From NCBI RefSeq assembly GCF_000282575.1, contig NZ_AKJA01000015.1:1-64000 (forward strand): 64,000 nucleotides of DNA, given 5' to 3'. Both the position numbers and the translations under genes were made by a program. Position 1 is the stretch's first letter; each line of letters begins with the position of its first letter. Source of the DNA: Herbaspirillum sp. YR522 (GTDB lineage: Bacteria; Pseudomonadota; Gammaproteobacteria; Burkholderiales; Burkholderiaceae_D). Below, in pieces: positions 9,511 to 19,659 of this stretch. The notes beneath the pieces were generated by a model that saw only the letters and a list, made by a program, of their open reading frames with translations, had not been told where the DNA came from and searched no databases.

Positions 9511-12417
9511 ATGATTTTCATCAAATGGTTTGGCTGGTCGGTGTTGTGGATACTGCCGCTGCTGCTGCGCGTGGCAGTGTCGCTGCTGACGCGCAGGCCG
9601 ATCCTCGGTGGCCGCGGCGCGATCCGTGTCTGGCTCGGTACCCTGATGCTGCTGCTGGGCAGCTGCGCCATCGAGTCGCTGCTGCGGGCCCAGTTCGGCA
9701 CCGGCGACGATGGCCAACGCGGCGACCTGCTGGGGTTTGCGCTGATGGAAGGCCTGACCGGCAAGATCAACAAGGGCGTGGCCGTGATCCTGCTGCTGGT
9801 GCTGGCCGGCTTTGGCCTGAAATGGCTATTGGGCGCCATGCTGGGCGCCTCGCGCGACGGCGGCCTGGAGCACTCGCCCGAACTGGAGCCGACCTCGATG
9901 CTGCCGCGGCGCGGCAGCATCGAAAGCGAACGCAATCGTCTGGCCCAGCAACGCAATGCCGCCAGCGCCGTCGGGCCCGAACGGGCCGAGCGGCGCATGC
10001 CGCGCCCGGCCGCAACCCCCGCTGCCGGCGCCCAGCGCCCGGTGGCGCGCACTACCGACGCGCCCCCGCGTGAAGACTGGCAAGTACGGCTGTCGTCGCT
10101 GCAGCGCGGCAGTGCGCGTCACGCCGCCCCCGCAGAGGGGCCCGCGCGGGTCAGCAAATGGCCGGCCATCAAGCCATCGGCCGAAGCGGTCAAGGCCCGT
10201 CCGGAGTCGGAATGGGCGGCTTTCGAATCGTTGCGTCCGACCGATGCCATGCTGGCGCGCGCCACCGCCAGCAGCGCCATCAGCGCCGCCAGTGCCGCCG
10301 CCAACGCCAGCCTGTCGCGAGCGGCGCCGCCGGCGGCGCCACAGCAGCATATTCCACCCTCGATCGCACGCGGCATGCGCATCAGCAGCGTAGGCCGCAA
10401 TCCTCGCCAGGCCTCGCCGCCTGTCGACGGGGCCCGCGCCGAAGTGGTGCCGACCCGCCTGATGCGCTCGCTGCAGGAAGCGATGCGCGCGCCAGGCGCC
10501 GACCCGCAAGTCACGCCGGAAGTCGCCGTGCCAGCGTCGCCGCCGACAGCGCAGCCACGCATCGAGCCGATCGATACGTCGCATATCGAGCCCCTCATCG
10601 AGCCCATCATCGAGCCGACCATCGAACCCGCACCGGTGGTCGTGCCGCCATTCCGGCCGGTGGCCGTGTCGCCCTGGGACGATATCCCGGCGCCTGTCCC
10701 GCAGCCGCCCGCTGCAGCCGCGCACGAAGAGCACGCACCCTACGCGCCGTTCGAGCCCGATGGCGCCTTGCACCAGGACCTCGAGCCGCTGACGCCGTTC
10801 GAATTGTTCCCGCCACCGCCGTCGGTGCCACCGGCAAGCGTGCCGCCGGCCGCTTTTGCGGTCCAGGCCGCCACGCCTGCGGCGCCGACCCGGATGATCG
10901 TCGACGATATCGACGACGGCCCGCGGGTCGACATTCCGTTGCCGGCGCTGGAGTTGCTCGACGTGCGCCAGGACGCCGCCATCGAAGTCGATGCCGAGCA
11001 ACTGGCCGAGACGGGCCGCCTGATCGAACAGCGGCTCAAGGAATTCAAGGTGCCCGTGACGGTGCTGGGAGCAGAAGCCGGCCCGGTGATCACCCGCTTC
11101 GAGGTCGAACCGGCGCAGGGCGTGCGCGGCGCCCAGGTGGTCAACCTGGTCAAGGATCTTTCACGCGCGCTGGGGCTGACATCGATCCGGGTGGTCGAGA
11201 CCATCCCCGGCAAGACCTGCATGGGGCTGGAGTTGCCCAATGCCAAGCGGCAGATGATCAAGCTCTCCGAGATCGTGCGCTCCGAACCCTACCGCAAGTC
11301 GTCGTCGCTGTTGACCTTGGCCATGGGCAAGGACATCACCGGCATCCCGGTGGTGACCGACCTGGCGCGCGCGCCGCACATGCTGGTGGCCGGCACCACC
11401 GGCTCGGGCAAGTCGGTGGCGATCAACGCCATGATCCTGTCCTTGCTCTACAAGGCCACGCCCGACGAAGTGCGGCTGATCATGATCGATCCCAAGATGC
11501 TGGAACTGTCGATCTACGAAGGTATCCCGCATCTGCTGGCGCCGGTGGTGACCGACATGCGCGAGGCCGCGCATGCGCTGAACTGGGCGGTCGAGGAAAT
11601 GGAACGGCGCTACAAGAAGATGTCGCGCCTGGGCGTGCGCAACCTGGCCGGCTACAACCAGAAGATCGAGGACGCCGCCGCCCGTGGCGAGAAGATCGCC
11701 AATCCCTTCAGCCTCACGCCGGACGCGCCCGAGCCGCTCGACAAGCTGCCCACCATCGTCATCGTCATCGACGAGCTGGCCGACCTGATGATGGTGGTCG
11801 GCAAGAAGGTCGAAGAGCTGATCGCCCGCCTGGCACAGAAGGCGCGGGCCGCCGGCGTGCACCTGATCCTGGCCACCCAGCGGCCGTCGGTGGATGTGAT
11901 CACCGGACTGATCAAGGCCAACATCCCGACCCGGGTGGCGTTCCAGGTGTCCTCCAAGATCGATTCGCGCACGGTGCTCGACCAGATGGGGGCCGAGTCC
12001 CTGCTGGGGCACGGCGACATGCTGTTCCTGCCGCCGGGTTCGGGTTACCCGCAACGCGTGCACGGCGCATTCGTCTCGGACGAAGAGGTGCATCGGGTGG
12101 TCGAATACCTCAAGTCGTTCGGCCCGCCGCAATACATCGAAGAAATCCTGGCGCCGCCTATCCCCGAGGACGCCAGCCAGGGTGACATGTTCGGCGGCGA
12201 GTCGGCCGATCCCGAAGCCGATCCGCTGTACGACGAAGCGGTGGCGTTCGTGCTCAAGTCGCGCCGTGCCTCGATCTCATCGGTGCAGCGGCAATTGCGC
12301 ATCGGCTATAACCGCGCCGCGCGGCTGGTGGAGCAGATGGAAACGGCAGGCGTGTTGTCGGCCATGTCGCGCAATGGCAGCCGGGACATCCTGGTGCCGC
12401 CGTCGGGGGACGACTAG
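9511..12417 (+). CDS. ftsK: DNA translocase FtsK
   Basis: A 968-aa septal dsDNA pump that coordinates chromosome dimer resolution with division. About 110 N-terminal residues hold three to four membrane segments. A long Ala/Pro/Arg-rich linker (about 120-480) contains a short run of IEP repeats (10561-10632). The motor has Walker A GTTGSGKS at 628-635, Walker [13 protein letters not shown] and RPSVDVITG. The gamma winged helix starts near residue 904 (DPLYDEAV). The start at 9511 is chosen because the frame before it belongs to tag and the hydrophobic N-terminus begins there. The next gene is a convergent aldehyde dehydrogenase; no lolA follows. Confidence 0.95.
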   Translation: MIFIKWFGWSVLWILPLLLRVAVSLLTRRPILGGRGAIRVWLGTLMLLLGSCAIESLLRAQFGTGDDGQRGDLLGFALMEGLTGKINKGVAVILLLVLAGFGLKWLLGAMLGASRDGGLEHSPELEPTSMLPRRGSIESERNRLAQQRNAASAVGPERAERRMPRPAATPAAGAQRPVARTTDAPPREDWQVRLSSLQRGSARHAAPAEGPARVSKWPAIKPSAEAVKARPESEWAAFESLRPTDAMLARATASSAISAASAAANASLSRAAPPAAPQQHIPPSIARGMRISSVGRNPRQASPPVDGARAEVVPTRLMRSLQEAMRAPGADPQVTPEVAVPASPPTAQPRIEPIDTSHIEPLIEPIIEPTIEPAPVVVPPFRPVAVSPWDDIPAPVPQPPAAAAHEEHAPYAPFEPDGALHQDLEPLTPFELFPPPPSVPPASVPPAAFAVQAATPAAPTRMIVDDIDDGPRVDIPLPALELLDVRQDAAIEVDAEQLAETGRLIEQRLKEFKVPVTVLGAEAGPVITRFEVEPAQGVRGAQVVNLVKDLSRALGLTSIRVVETIPGKTCMGLELPNAKRQMIKLSEIVRSEPYRKSSSLLTLAMGKDITGIPVVTDLARAPHMLVAGTTGSGKSVAINAMILSLLYKATPDEVRLIMIDPKMLELSIYEGIPHLLAPVVTDMREAAHALNWAVEEMERRYKKMSRLGVRNLAGYNQKIEDAAARGEKIANPFSLTPDAPEPLDKLPTIVIVIDELADLMMVVGKKVEELIARLAQKARAAGVHLILATQRPSVDVITGLIKANIPTRVAFQVSSKIDSRTVLDQMGAESLLGHGDMLFLPPGSGYPQRVHGAFVSDEEVHRVVEYLKSFGPPQYIEEILAPPIPEDASQGDMFGGESADPEADPLYDEAVAFVLKSRRASISSVQRQLRIGYNRAARLVEQMETAGVLSAMSRNGSRDILVPPSGDD

Positions 12418-12474
12418 GCGCGCCGTAGCGGTAGCCGGTCGCGCGTCGAACGCCGCACCGTCGCCACAGGCATG

Positions 12475-12514
12475 AAAAAAAACGGCGAACCGATGACCGG
12501 TTCGCCGTTTTTCA
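12475..12514. terminator. Bidirectional terminator between ftsK and gabD
   Basis: A 12-bp perfect stem, AACGGCGAACCG (12481-12492) with its complement at 12498-12509, flanked by A8 on the left and T5 on the right. Confidence 0.88.
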
Positions 12515-12531
12515 TTCGATCACCCAGGCGT

Positions 12532-13965
12532 TCACACGTCCAGCTGCGACACGAACTTGGTGTTGACGTAGGCTTCGATCGCCTCGGTGCCGCCTTCCGA
12601 ACCGTAGCCCGAATCCTTGATGCCGCCGAACGGCACTTCCGGAATCGCCAGGCCCAGGTGGTTGATGGTCAGCATGCCGCTTTCCACGCGCGAGGCCAGC
12701 GCATGCTTGACCTGGGACGACTTGGCAAAGGCATATGCGGCCAGGCCGAACGGCAGGCGGTTGGCTTCGGTGATGGCTTCTTCCAGCGTGTCGAAGGAGT
12801 TGATCAGCGCCAGCGGGCCGAACGGTTCCTCGTTCATGGCACGCGCCGTCAGCGGCAGGTTGGTCAGTACCGTAGGCTGGAAGAAGTAACCCTTGTCACC
12901 GATGCGCTTGCCACCGGTGCGCAGCTGCGCACCTTGCGCCACGGCGTCCTCGATCAGTGCCTCCAGCGCCGGGATGCGGCGCTTGTTGGCCACCGGGCCC
13001 ATGGTGGTGCCGGCGTCGATGCCGTTGCCGACCTTCAGTTGCTCGGCATAGGTGACGAACTTGTCGACGAAGGCATTGAACACGTTCTTCTGCACCAGGA
13101 AGCGGGTCGGCGCCACGCACACCTGGCCGGCATTGCGGAACTTGGCGCCGGCCAGGTTCTTGACGGCAGCGTCGATGTCGGCGTCGTCGAACACGATGGC
13201 CGGGGCGTGACCGCCCAGTTCCATGGTGGCGCGTTTCATGTGCTGGCCGGCCAGCGCCGCCAGTTGCTTGCCGATCGGCGTGGAGCCGGTAAAGGAGATC
13301 TTCTTGATCACCGGGTGCGGGATCAGGTATTCGGAAATCTCGGCCGGCACGCCATAGACCAGGTTGATCACGCCTGCGGGCACACCGGCGTCGGCGTAGG
13401 CACGAATCAATTCGGCCGGTGAGGCAGGGGTCTCTTCGGGCGCCTTGACGATGATCGAACAGCCCGCGGCCAGGGCGGCCGACAGCTTGCGCACGACCTG
13501 GTTGATCGGGAAGTTCCAGGGGGTGAAGGCGGCCACCGGGCCGACCGGTTCCTTGATCACCATCTGGTAGGCGCCCGGCACGCGCGAGGGCACCAGGCGG
13601 CCGTAGGTACGGCGTGCTTCCTCGGCGAACCAGTCGATGGTGTCGGCCGAACCCAGGGTTTCCATCTTGGCCTCGGCCAATGGCTTGCCCTGTTCGATGG
13701 TCATCAGGCGGGCGATCTCGTCGGCGCGCTCGCGCAGCAGGTTGGCGGCGCGGCGCATGATCTTGGAGCGTTCGAAGGCCGAGGTATTGCGCCAGACCTC
13801 GAAGCCCTTCTGGGCGGCGTCCAGCGCACGGTCCAGGTCTTCGCGGCCGGCGTGGGCGATCTTGCCGACCACTTCCTCGGTGGCGGGGTTGATCACGTCG
13901 ATGGTGCGGCCCGAAACGCTGGCGGTCCATTCACCGTTGATGAAAAGCTGTACGTCCTTATACAT
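12532..13965 (-). CDS. gabD: NAD(P)-dependent succinate-semialdehyde dehydrogenase
   Basis: A 477-aa aldehyde dehydrogenase. The general base Glu249 sits in MELGGHAP and the nucleophile Cys283 in [11 protein letters not shown]. Both are at the usual 34-residue spacing and in the sequence context typical of GabD-like enzymes, which oxidise succinate semialdehyde to succinate. The start at 13965 ([13 protein letters not shown]) has AAGGA at the right distance; the longer frame to 14100 has no support. No GABA aminotransferase is adjacent, so the exact semialdehyde substrate is inferred only. Confidence 0.88.
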   Translation of the reverse strand: MYKDVQLFINGEWTASVSGRTIDVINPATEEVVGKIAHAGREDLDRALDAAQKGFEVWRNTSAFERSKIMRRAANLLRERADEIARLMTIEQGKPLAEAKMETLGSADTIDWFAEEARRTYGRLVPSRVPGAYQMVIKEPVGPVAAFTPWNFPINQVVRKLSAALAAGCSIIVKAPEETPASPAELIRAYADAGVPAGVINLVYGVPAEISEYLIPHPVIKKISFTGSTPIGKQLAALAGQHMKRATMELGGHAPAIVFDDADIDAAVKNLAGAKFRNAGQVCVAPTRFLVQKNVFNAFVDKFVTYAEQLKVGNGIDAGTTMGPVANKRRIPALEALIEDAVAQGAQLRTGGKRIGDKGYFFQPTVLTNLPLTARAMNEEPFGPLALINSFDTLEEAITEANRLPFGLAAYAFAKSSQVKHALASRVESGMLTINHLGLAIPEVPFGGIKDSGYGSEGGTEAIEAYVNTKFVSQLDV

Positions 13966-14314
13966 GTGCGGTCCTTGTAGGAGGGGTGTCGAAAAGCTGC
14001 CGGGCCACTTGCGCGGCGACAGCCACTGTGGGGGTCGAAGAACTGGGGCGTGCGTCTCGCGATCGGTTGATCTGGTTGTTGGCGTGCTGGCAACGACCAT
14101 GCCGATGGCCAGGCGTGCAGCGGACGATATTTATACCATGCATCGCAACATCGCGCCCGCGGCGGCAATGCTGACAGGGTAGCTGCGTGCTGCGCTGTCA
14201 GCGGCCACGGAAGTGGCGGCATTAGTGCACGCATGTGCCAGGGCCGCCGGAACAATCCCCGTGGCGCTGGGTCACAAAGTGAGCTTCCATTGGCGGAGGC
14301 ATTGCGCGAGATCG
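13966..14314. other. Divergent gap between gabD and the YihY gene
   Basis: 349 bases without a convincing gene. On the minus strand an extended -10 (TGGTATAAAT, hexamer at 14130-14135) could start the gabD transcript; its -35 is poor. Nothing else stands out. Confidence 0.4.
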
Positions 14315-15763
14315 ATGATGAGCAGCCAACCCTATGATTTTCTGCACGGCCGGCGTGAAGCCGCGCCCGATGCCCAAGCGCTCCCGGCCAAGCCCGATGC
14401 GCCGCACGACAACCCGAGCGTCGGCGGCTTGGTGGCCGGTTCGGTGCTGAGTGCCGGGCTGGGTATCTGGCTGGCGCGCCGACGCCATCGCGCGGTCCCC
14501 GGCAAGCCGGTCCGGGCGGCCAAGCCCGTCGAGGTCACGCCGCCGGCGTCGGGCGTCAAGCCGGTGCGCTACAGCCGGCTGCAGGATGACGGCAAGCCAC
14601 ACGGCATCGAACGTGCCATTCGCCTGGCCACCTTGTTGCTGCCGCTGGTGGCGGCCTATCGCAAGAGCAATACGCCCCGCGCCCAGCTCGACGATGAGGT
14701 CCAGCAAGCCAGGCGCGTGCATGCCGCCAGTACGCGCATGGGCATCATCAAGGCCGACATCGAACCGTCGCCCGCCGACTACCTCGACCCTGCGGCCGAG
14801 GTCAAGATGCTCAAGGGCGGCACCCGCCTGCAGCAGGGCTGGCAAATGACGGTCGCCGCCGTCAATGCCTGGCTCGATGATTTCGCCCCCAGCATGGGCG
14901 CGGCGATCGCCTACTACACCATCTTCTCGATTGCGCCGATGCTGGTGATCGCCATTGCCGTGGCCGGCATGGTATTCGGCCACGACGCCGCGCAAGGGGC
15001 GATCGTCAACCAGATCCGCGACATCGTCGGCACCGAAGGCGCGATCGCCATTCAGGGGCTGGTCAAGTCGGCCAGCGAGCCGCGCGAAGGCATGATTGCG
15101 GCAGCCATCAGCCTGGTCACGCTGGCGGTGGGTGCGACGGCGGTGTTTTCCGAACTGCAAAGCGCGCTCGACCGCATCTGGCGCATCCCGGCGGTCGCCC
15201 GCAAGAGCGGTATATGGCAATTGCTGCGTACGCGCCTGCTATCGTTCGGCTTGATCCTGGGACTGGGTTTCATGCTGATCATTTCGCTGGTCGTCAGCGC
15301 CGGGTTGGCGGCGCTCGGGCGCTGGTGGGGCGGCTGGTTCGAGGGGTGGCAACTGGTATTGCAGGCGCTCAACTTCGCGTTGTCGTTCGTGGTGTTCTCG
15401 ACGCTGTTCTCGGTGATCTACAAGTTCATGCCGCGCGTGACGCTGTCATGGCGCGATGTCTGGATCGGCGCGGTGGCGACCACCATCCTGTTCATCATCG
15501 GCAAGTACCTGATCGGCCTGTATCTCGGCAGCACCGGCATGACCTCGGGCTTCGGCGCGGCCGGGTCGTTCGCGCTGCTGCTGGTGTGGATCTATTATTC
15601 GGCGCAGATCTTCCTGCTGGGCGCCGAATTCACCTGGATCTACGCCAACAACTTCGGTTCGCGCGCCGTGCGCCAGAAACTGGTCAGTGCGCTGCACGAC
15701 AACCAGGGCAACCTGGCGCAGGCGCAGGACGCGGTGCAGCAGGTGCAGGGCAGCGGCCACTGA
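14315..15763 (+). CDS. YihY/BrkB family inner-membrane protein with long N-terminal extension
   Basis: About 482 aa from the ATG at 14315. Residues from about 155 to the end form the YihY/virulence-factor BrkB domain (SMGAAIAYYTIFSIAPML, then GATAVFSELQSALDRIW and a FGAAGSFALLLVWIYYSAQ helix) with about six membrane helices. The domain was once mis-called RNase BN and its function is unknown. The first 150 residues are extra for the family: one predicted membrane helix (VGGLVAGSVLSAGLGIWLARR) and a polar, probably helical stretch. A 77-aa membrane-anchored gene follows after 26 bases. The ribosome site at this ATG is weak, so the start is uncertain. Confidence 0.85.
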   Translation: MMSSQPYDFLHGRREAAPDAQALPAKPDAPHDNPSVGGLVAGSVLSAGLGIWLARRRHRAVPGKPVRAAKPVEVTPPASGVKPVRYSRLQDDGKPHGIERAIRLATLLLPLVAAYRKSNTPRAQLDDEVQQARRVHAASTRMGIIKADIEPSPADYLDPAAEVKMLKGGTRLQQGWQMTVAAVNAWLDDFAPSMGAAIAYYTIFSIAPMLVIAIAVAGMVFGHDAAQGAIVNQIRDIVGTEGAIAIQGLVKSASEPREGMIAAAISLVTLAVGATAVFSELQSALDRIWRIPAVARKSGIWQLLRTRLLSFGLILGLGFMLIISLVVSAGLAALGRWWGGWFEGWQLVLQALNFALSFVVFSTLFSVIYKFMPRVTLSWRDVWIGAVATTILFIIGKYLIGLYLGSTGMTSGFGAAGSFALLLVWIYYSAQIFLLGAEFTWIYANNFGSRAVRQKLVSALHDNQGNLAQAQDAVQQVQGSGH

Positions 15764-15789
15764 TTCATCAACCTAGGAAGGGAAACATC

Positions 15790-16023
15790 ATGAAGCTCAA
15801 GGCAATCCAGATGCTGGGTCTGACACTGGGCGTACTGGCCGCCTGGAAAGTACGCAAGACCCTGCGTGCAGGTGGCACGCCGACCTTAGGCGATCTCGGC
15901 AACTCGCTGGTCAAGGGCTGGTCGCCGAAGCTGCATTCGGCCACCGGCGTGCCGACATATGAAAGTCCCGAAGCCGATCCGCCGAAGAACCGCATGCCGT
16001 CGGTGGGTGATCTGCCGCCATGA
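15790..16023 (+). CDS. Small putative membrane-anchored protein, unknown
   Basis: A 77-aa product beginning MKLKAIQMLGLTLGVLAAWK, a single short hydrophobic segment, then a polar Pro/Gly-rich tail (VPTYESPEADPPKNRMPSVG). AGGAAGGG precedes the ATG at 15790. It lies 26 bases after the YihY gene on the same strand and is probably co-transcribed, so it may assist that protein. I do not recognise a family. Confidence 0.65.
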   Translation: MKLKAIQMLGLTLGVLAAWKVRKTLRAGGTPTLGDLGNSLVKGWSPKLHSATGVPTYESPEADPPKNRMPSVGDLPP

Positions 16024-16065
16024 TCGAGGCGATGCAGAAGTAACGAAGATATGGAGATATGAAGA

Positions 16066-16092
16066 AATGAACGCCGCTATGCGGCGTTCATT
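16066..16092. terminator. 12-bp perfect hairpin after the YihY operon
   Basis: AATGAACGCCGC (16066-16077) pairs fully with 16081-16092 across a 3-base loop. A T run is lacking, so it may be a Rho-assisted end or an RNA-stabilising hairpin. Confidence 0.5.
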
Positions 16093-16248
16093 GTCTTGGG
16101 GCAGCCGTTTGTCCATTTCCATCTCCCGGCCGGGGTGAGTAGCTGCCCGGGCGGCGTATCGGAGGCGCTGGTGCCGGTGTGGTGGCGGTCGTCGATAGCC
16201 CTGCGGAACTGCCCGGTCCGAACGGGTTTTCAATGACCGATCAGGCTA

Positions 16249-16896
16249 TCAGGCCCAGGCGCGCAGGGTATCGCCGAAACCGCCCGGTGCCTTGCTTGCC
16301 ATGCGCGCACTGGTGGTCACGCGCGGCTGGGCGCTCCAGGCGATCTGCAGCCCCGACGCCATCAGCGCCTCGACCATCGCCACGTCCTCGTGACAAGCGA
16401 GCGGACTGAAACCGCCCACCTGCTCGTAGGCCTTGGCAGAAATGCCGAAGTTGGCGCCGTGGATATGCCGGTGGCCATCGCGATCCTGATAGGTCTGGGC
16501 AAAGTGTGCCGCTACCTTCGGTGTATGCGCGCCCCAGTCGTGTACCGCCACGGTGCCGCAGACGGCGTCGGCACCCAGCATCAGTTGCGCCGCCAGCCAG
16601 TCCGGCCATACGGTGCTGTCGGCGTCGGTAAAGGCCAGCCAGCGCGCACCTTCGTTAAGCAGCATGCGTGCCCCATGCGCACGCGCCATGCCGACATTGC
16701 GCGCCTGCAGGTGGGTGACGGCCGCGCCGTGGTGCTGCGCTACGCGGCCCGATGCATCGGTGCAGGCATCCAGTGCCACCACGATGCGCACCGGTTCGGC
16801 GTCCAGTCGTGGATGCGACGCGGCCACCCGTGCTGCGCACAGGCAGGCGGCCAGGTACTGTTCTTCGTTATGTGCGGGAATCACGATGCCGATCAT
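16249..16896 (-). CDS. Glycosyltransferase family 2
   Basis: A 215-aa GT-A fold transferase: IGIVIPAHNEE at the N-terminus, the metal-binding DAD at 91-93 (FTDADSTV), then HGANFGIS and a HEDVAMVEAL motif that corresponds to the acceptor-side ED of GT2 enzymes. No membrane segment is seen. Start 16896 has a strong AAGGAGA seven bases upstream; a longer frame to 16932 would overlap the previous gene. It is the last of four minus-strand genes (ACAD-like, PIG-L, methyltransferase, GT2). The sugar donor and acceptor are unknown. Confidence 0.88.
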   Translation of the reverse strand: MIGIVIPAHNEEQYLAACLCAARVAASHPRLDAEPVRIVVALDACTDASGRVAQHHGAAVTHLQARNVGMARAHGARMLLNEGARWLAFTDADSTVWPDWLAAQLMLGADAVCGTVAVHDWGAHTPKVAAHFAQTYQDRDGHRHIHGANFGISAKAYEQVGGFSPLACHEDVAMVEALMASGLQIAWSAQPRVTTSARMASKAPGGFGDTLRAWA

Positions 16897-16916
16897 GGCG
16901 GGTCTCCTTGCCGTTC

Positions 16917-17540
16917 TTAGTGTTTTTCCCACAGGTCGAGCAGGAAATCGTCGTCTTCGTAGCAGGCCTTGTGGCGCAGCCGGCCATTGCGGTCCAACAG
17001 CCGATGCATCGAGCGCGTCGGCTGCAGGCGGTCATCGAATTCCTTTTTCCAGTGGCAAGCCAGCAGGTGGCCGCCTGGCGCCAGGCTGGCCACGGCCAGC
17101 GCCGATATCTCCACCAGTTGCATGGCATCGAAGTAATAGCAAAGCTCCGATAGTAGTACCAGGTCGAACGCCGGCGAAGTCGACGACAACGCCGGCCATT
17201 GCTCTGGCAAGCTCTCGCGCCGTACGCTGACGTGTGGCAGATCACGCGTGCGCTCGCGTGCGATATCGACTGCCTGCTGGCAGAAATCCGATGCCATCAA
17301 GCGGTCGCAGCGGGGCGCCAGGGCCAATGTCAGTTCGCCGTTGCCGCAGCCGGGTTCGTAGACCGCCTTGAAGCGCGGGTTTGGCAGGATCCCCAACAAG
17401 ATGGCGCGCTTACGCTGCTCGTACCAGCTGTCGCCGTAGTGCCAGGGATCATTGCTGGCGGCATACAACTGGTCGAAATGGCTGGCCGGGCCGGCCACGC
17501 CAGCGACCTGCAGCGACAGCGGCGGATCTTCGGCGTTCAT
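16917..17540 (-). CDS. NodS-like SAM-dependent methyltransferase
   Basis: A 207-aa class I methyltransferase. The N-terminal HFDQLYAASNDPWHYGDSWY (DPW at 31-33) is typical of the NodS group, which N-methylates deacetylated sugars in Nod-factor synthesis. The SAM-binding motif EPGCGNGEL is at 62-70, with a LVLLSELCYYFD post-motif. Its ATG overlaps the stop of the PIG-L gene by 4 bases (ATGA). Placement directly after a PIG-L deacetylase agrees with methylation of a newly exposed sugar amine, but that is inference. Confidence 0.85.
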   Translation of the reverse strand: MNAEDPPLSLQVAGVAGPASHFDQLYAASNDPWHYGDSWYEQRKRAILLGILPNPRFKAVYEPGCGNGELTLALAPRCDRLMASDFCQQAVDIARERTRDLPHVSVRRESLPEQWPALSSTSPAFDLVLLSELCYYFDAMQLVEISALAVASLAPGGHLLACHWKKEFDDRLQPTRSMHRLLDRNGRLRHKACYEDDDFLLDLWEKH

Positions 17541-18304
17541 ACGAACAACACCTCATAGGGACGCACGAAGTGCGCCAGTACGGCAGCCGGCAGGACCTCG
17601 GCGCGCTCGCCGTCGGGTGCGACCTGGCTGCGGTAGCAGCGCAGCGCACGTCGCTTCTTCCATTCGCTGGCAGGATCGAGGGCCAGCTTGCGGGCGCGCC
17701 CCCAGGGGATGGAGCGTCCCTGCGGATCGGCCCAATGCCAACCCCAGATCGGTACTTCGATCAGCTTGCAACCCAGTTCATGCTCCAGTTCGGCGGCGAC
17801 GTTGCCCACCGCTTCATGGTCGGGATGGCCATCCAGGCGCCATGGGGCGAACACGATATCGGTGGGCAGCAGGCGCGCCTTGAGCCAGGCCTTGAACTGT
17901 TCGCGATCGCGTTGCACGCGGCCATCGGCGATGCCGGCGCGCAGCACTTCGGCCTGTCCCGCTCCCAGGCAGCGCAGCGCATCCTGGCGTTCTGCCGCGC
18001 GCAGCCGTGGCAGTTGGGGCGCCAGCGGGGAGGAGGTCGGGTGACTGCCTTCGCCGTCGCTCACGGCAATGACGGTAATGTTGCGCATCATCGTGGCCAG
18101 TCGGGCCATCAGCCCGCCGCAGCCCAGCGTCTCGTCGTCCGGGTGCGGTGCCAGTATCACGGCGCGCGAACGGGGTGGTACCAGGTGGCACAGCTCCAGC
18201 TCGGGCAGCGCCTGCAGCGCGGGGCAGGCTTGCCATTCGTGTTCGGCGGTGCCGCCGACGATATCGATGAAACGTGCTGCGGTCGGTAGATTCAGAGTTG
18301 CCAT
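17537..18304 (-). CDS. PIG-L (LmbE-like) family deacetylase
   Basis: A 255-aa zinc-dependent N-acetylglucosaminyl deacetylase-type protein. The metal motif HPDDE is at 54-58 (ILAPHPDDETLGCGG) and a second His pair sits in RLDGHPDHEAVG. The family includes MshB, BshB and lincomycin LmbE, which remove the acetyl group from a GlcNAc conjugate. The start overlaps the end of the ACAD-like gene by 13 bases and the stop overlaps the methyltransferase start by 4, so the three are tightly coupled. Confidence 0.88.
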   Translation of the reverse strand: MATLNLPTAARFIDIVGGTAEHEWQACPALQALPELELCHLVPPRSRAVILAPHPDDETLGCGGLMARLATMMRNITVIAVSDGEGSHPTSSPLAPQLPRLRAAERQDALRCLGAGQAEVLRAGIADGRVQRDREQFKAWLKARLLPTDIVFAPWRLDGHPDHEAVGNVAAELEHELGCKLIEVPIWGWHWADPQGRSIPWGRARKLALDPASEWKKRRALRCYRSQVAPDGERAEVLPAAVLAHFVRPYEVLFV

Positions 18305-19347
18305 GGGGTTTGCTCCGTGTCGAGACAGGTCGTACCAAGCTGGGCCAGGTCACGCCCGGCGTGACTCTGGCGCAGGAACACCGGCAGGTCGGCCAGCAGC
18401 CGGGCGCTGCGACGCTCGGCGCAATACGGACGCGGACCCAATGCCGCGCCGATGTCGTCGATGGTCTGCCGGGCGGCGGCTTCCACCGTCAGGCGTGCAC
18501 GCAGCGTCATGCGCATGGCGTCGGCGGTGGGGTTGCTGTCGATCCAGCGCGCGGCCGTGCGCAGGCATTGCGCCGCAGCGTGCAAGGTGCATTCGGTGTT
18601 ACCCAGGCGCGCCAGCGCATGCTCGTCATGGCGCTGGACAAGCTGGCCGCGCAGATGGTCGGCCAGCGCTGCGGCGGCACCGAACCAACAGGCGGCAATG
18701 CCGGCACCGCCTTGCCAGAAGCCGGGGCGCCGCAGGTAGAAATCGGGTGTGCCCACCGGGCGCGCGGATGCATTCTTCAGGCGCAGGCGGGCCGTGCGGG
18801 TGGCCGCCATGCCCACGGCCAGCCAGTCGTCATCGATGATCTCCACCCCAGCCTGGTCCAGGTCCAGCGCGGCCAGGCACGAGCGTCCCTGTTCATCGCG
18901 ATAGCTGAGCAGGCCATGGCTGACGACGTGGGCACCGGAGCACCAGTGCTTTTCGCCATTGAGCAGCAATCGGTTTTCATTGGGCAGGGCCTGCACCTTG
19001 AGCATGGCCTGGGGCGATTCCGCGCACCATACCCCCCATACCGCCAGATGCGGCAGGTCGTCTTCACCTGCCTGGGCGAGGATGGACAGGGCATCGGTAT
19101 GGGCTTCGAACAACTTGGCCAGCGACAGGTCCAGCCCGGACACCGCCGCCAGCACCCGCCAGCGGTGCAGGGTGTCGCCTTCGCCGGGTAGCGGCAAGGC
19201 ATCCAGGCCGTCGTCGACCAGCTGGCACAGCAGTTCGCCCACCAGGTCGGGCAAATCGGATTGGCTGCACTGCGCCAGCGGCGCCGTGACGCGCTGCGCG
19301 ATGCTGGCGGGCAGGCCCAGGTGGTGGTGATTGGCGTGGCTGTTCAT
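18292..19347 (-). CDS. Acyl-CoA dehydrogenase-like flavoprotein
   Basis: A 351-aa protein with acyl-CoA dehydrogenase features in the middle domain (WGVWCAESPQAMLKVQ, LNGEKHWCSGAHVVSHGLL) and a helical C-terminal half. It is shorter than the usual 380 aa and I cannot point to the catalytic Glu, so the substrate and even dehydrogenase activity are uncertain. The ATG at 19347 has GGGAG upstream. It is the first gene of the PIG-L cluster and diverges from the mini-catalase. Confidence 0.75.
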   Translation of the reverse strand: MNSHANHHHLGLPASIAQRVTAPLAQCSQSDLPDLVGELLCQLVDDGLDALPLPGEGDTLHRWRVLAAVSGLDLSLAKLFEAHTDALSILAQAGEDDLPHLAVWGVWCAESPQAMLKVQALPNENRLLLNGEKHWCSGAHVVSHGLLSYRDEQGRSCLAALDLDQAGVEIIDDDWLAVGMAATRTARLRLKNASARPVGTPDFYLRRPGFWQGGAGIAACWFGAAAALADHLRGQLVQRHDEHALARLGNTECTLHAAAQCLRTAARWIDSNPTADAMRMTLRARLTVEAAARQTIDDIGAALGPRPYCAERRSARLLADLPVFLRQSHAGRDLAQLGTTCLDTEQTPWQL

Positions 19348-19659
19348 GCTGCTCCCGGCGAATGGGGTTGTTGTTGGTTTGGTCGCGATGTCGCCAGGGG
19401 CGGATCGCCGGACATGGGCAGTATGCGGGCCCGCCCGGCGGTTGGATGTCGGCGCGGCCCGGCGTTTGACGTAGGACTTTGACGCGCCGCACGAGTGGCC
19501 AAGCTCATCAAGAAAGTGGCGCCCGAAGGTGGGAAAGCACCGACAGCCGGCTGAGGTCGAGGCTGATCGCATGCCTGGCCGGCGCCGCCTATGATCGGGC
19601 ATGCCCATCCGTGATGTCGCATTCCATTGTCGTGTCCATTTTCCAGAATAGAGGCAGCC
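19348..19659. other. Divergent control region between the ACAD/PIG-L operon and the mini-catalase
   Basis: 312 bases with no gene. A direct repeat TTTGACG occurs at 19465-19471 and 19478-19484 (13-base period). No convincing -10/-35 pair was found for either side. Confidence 0.4.
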
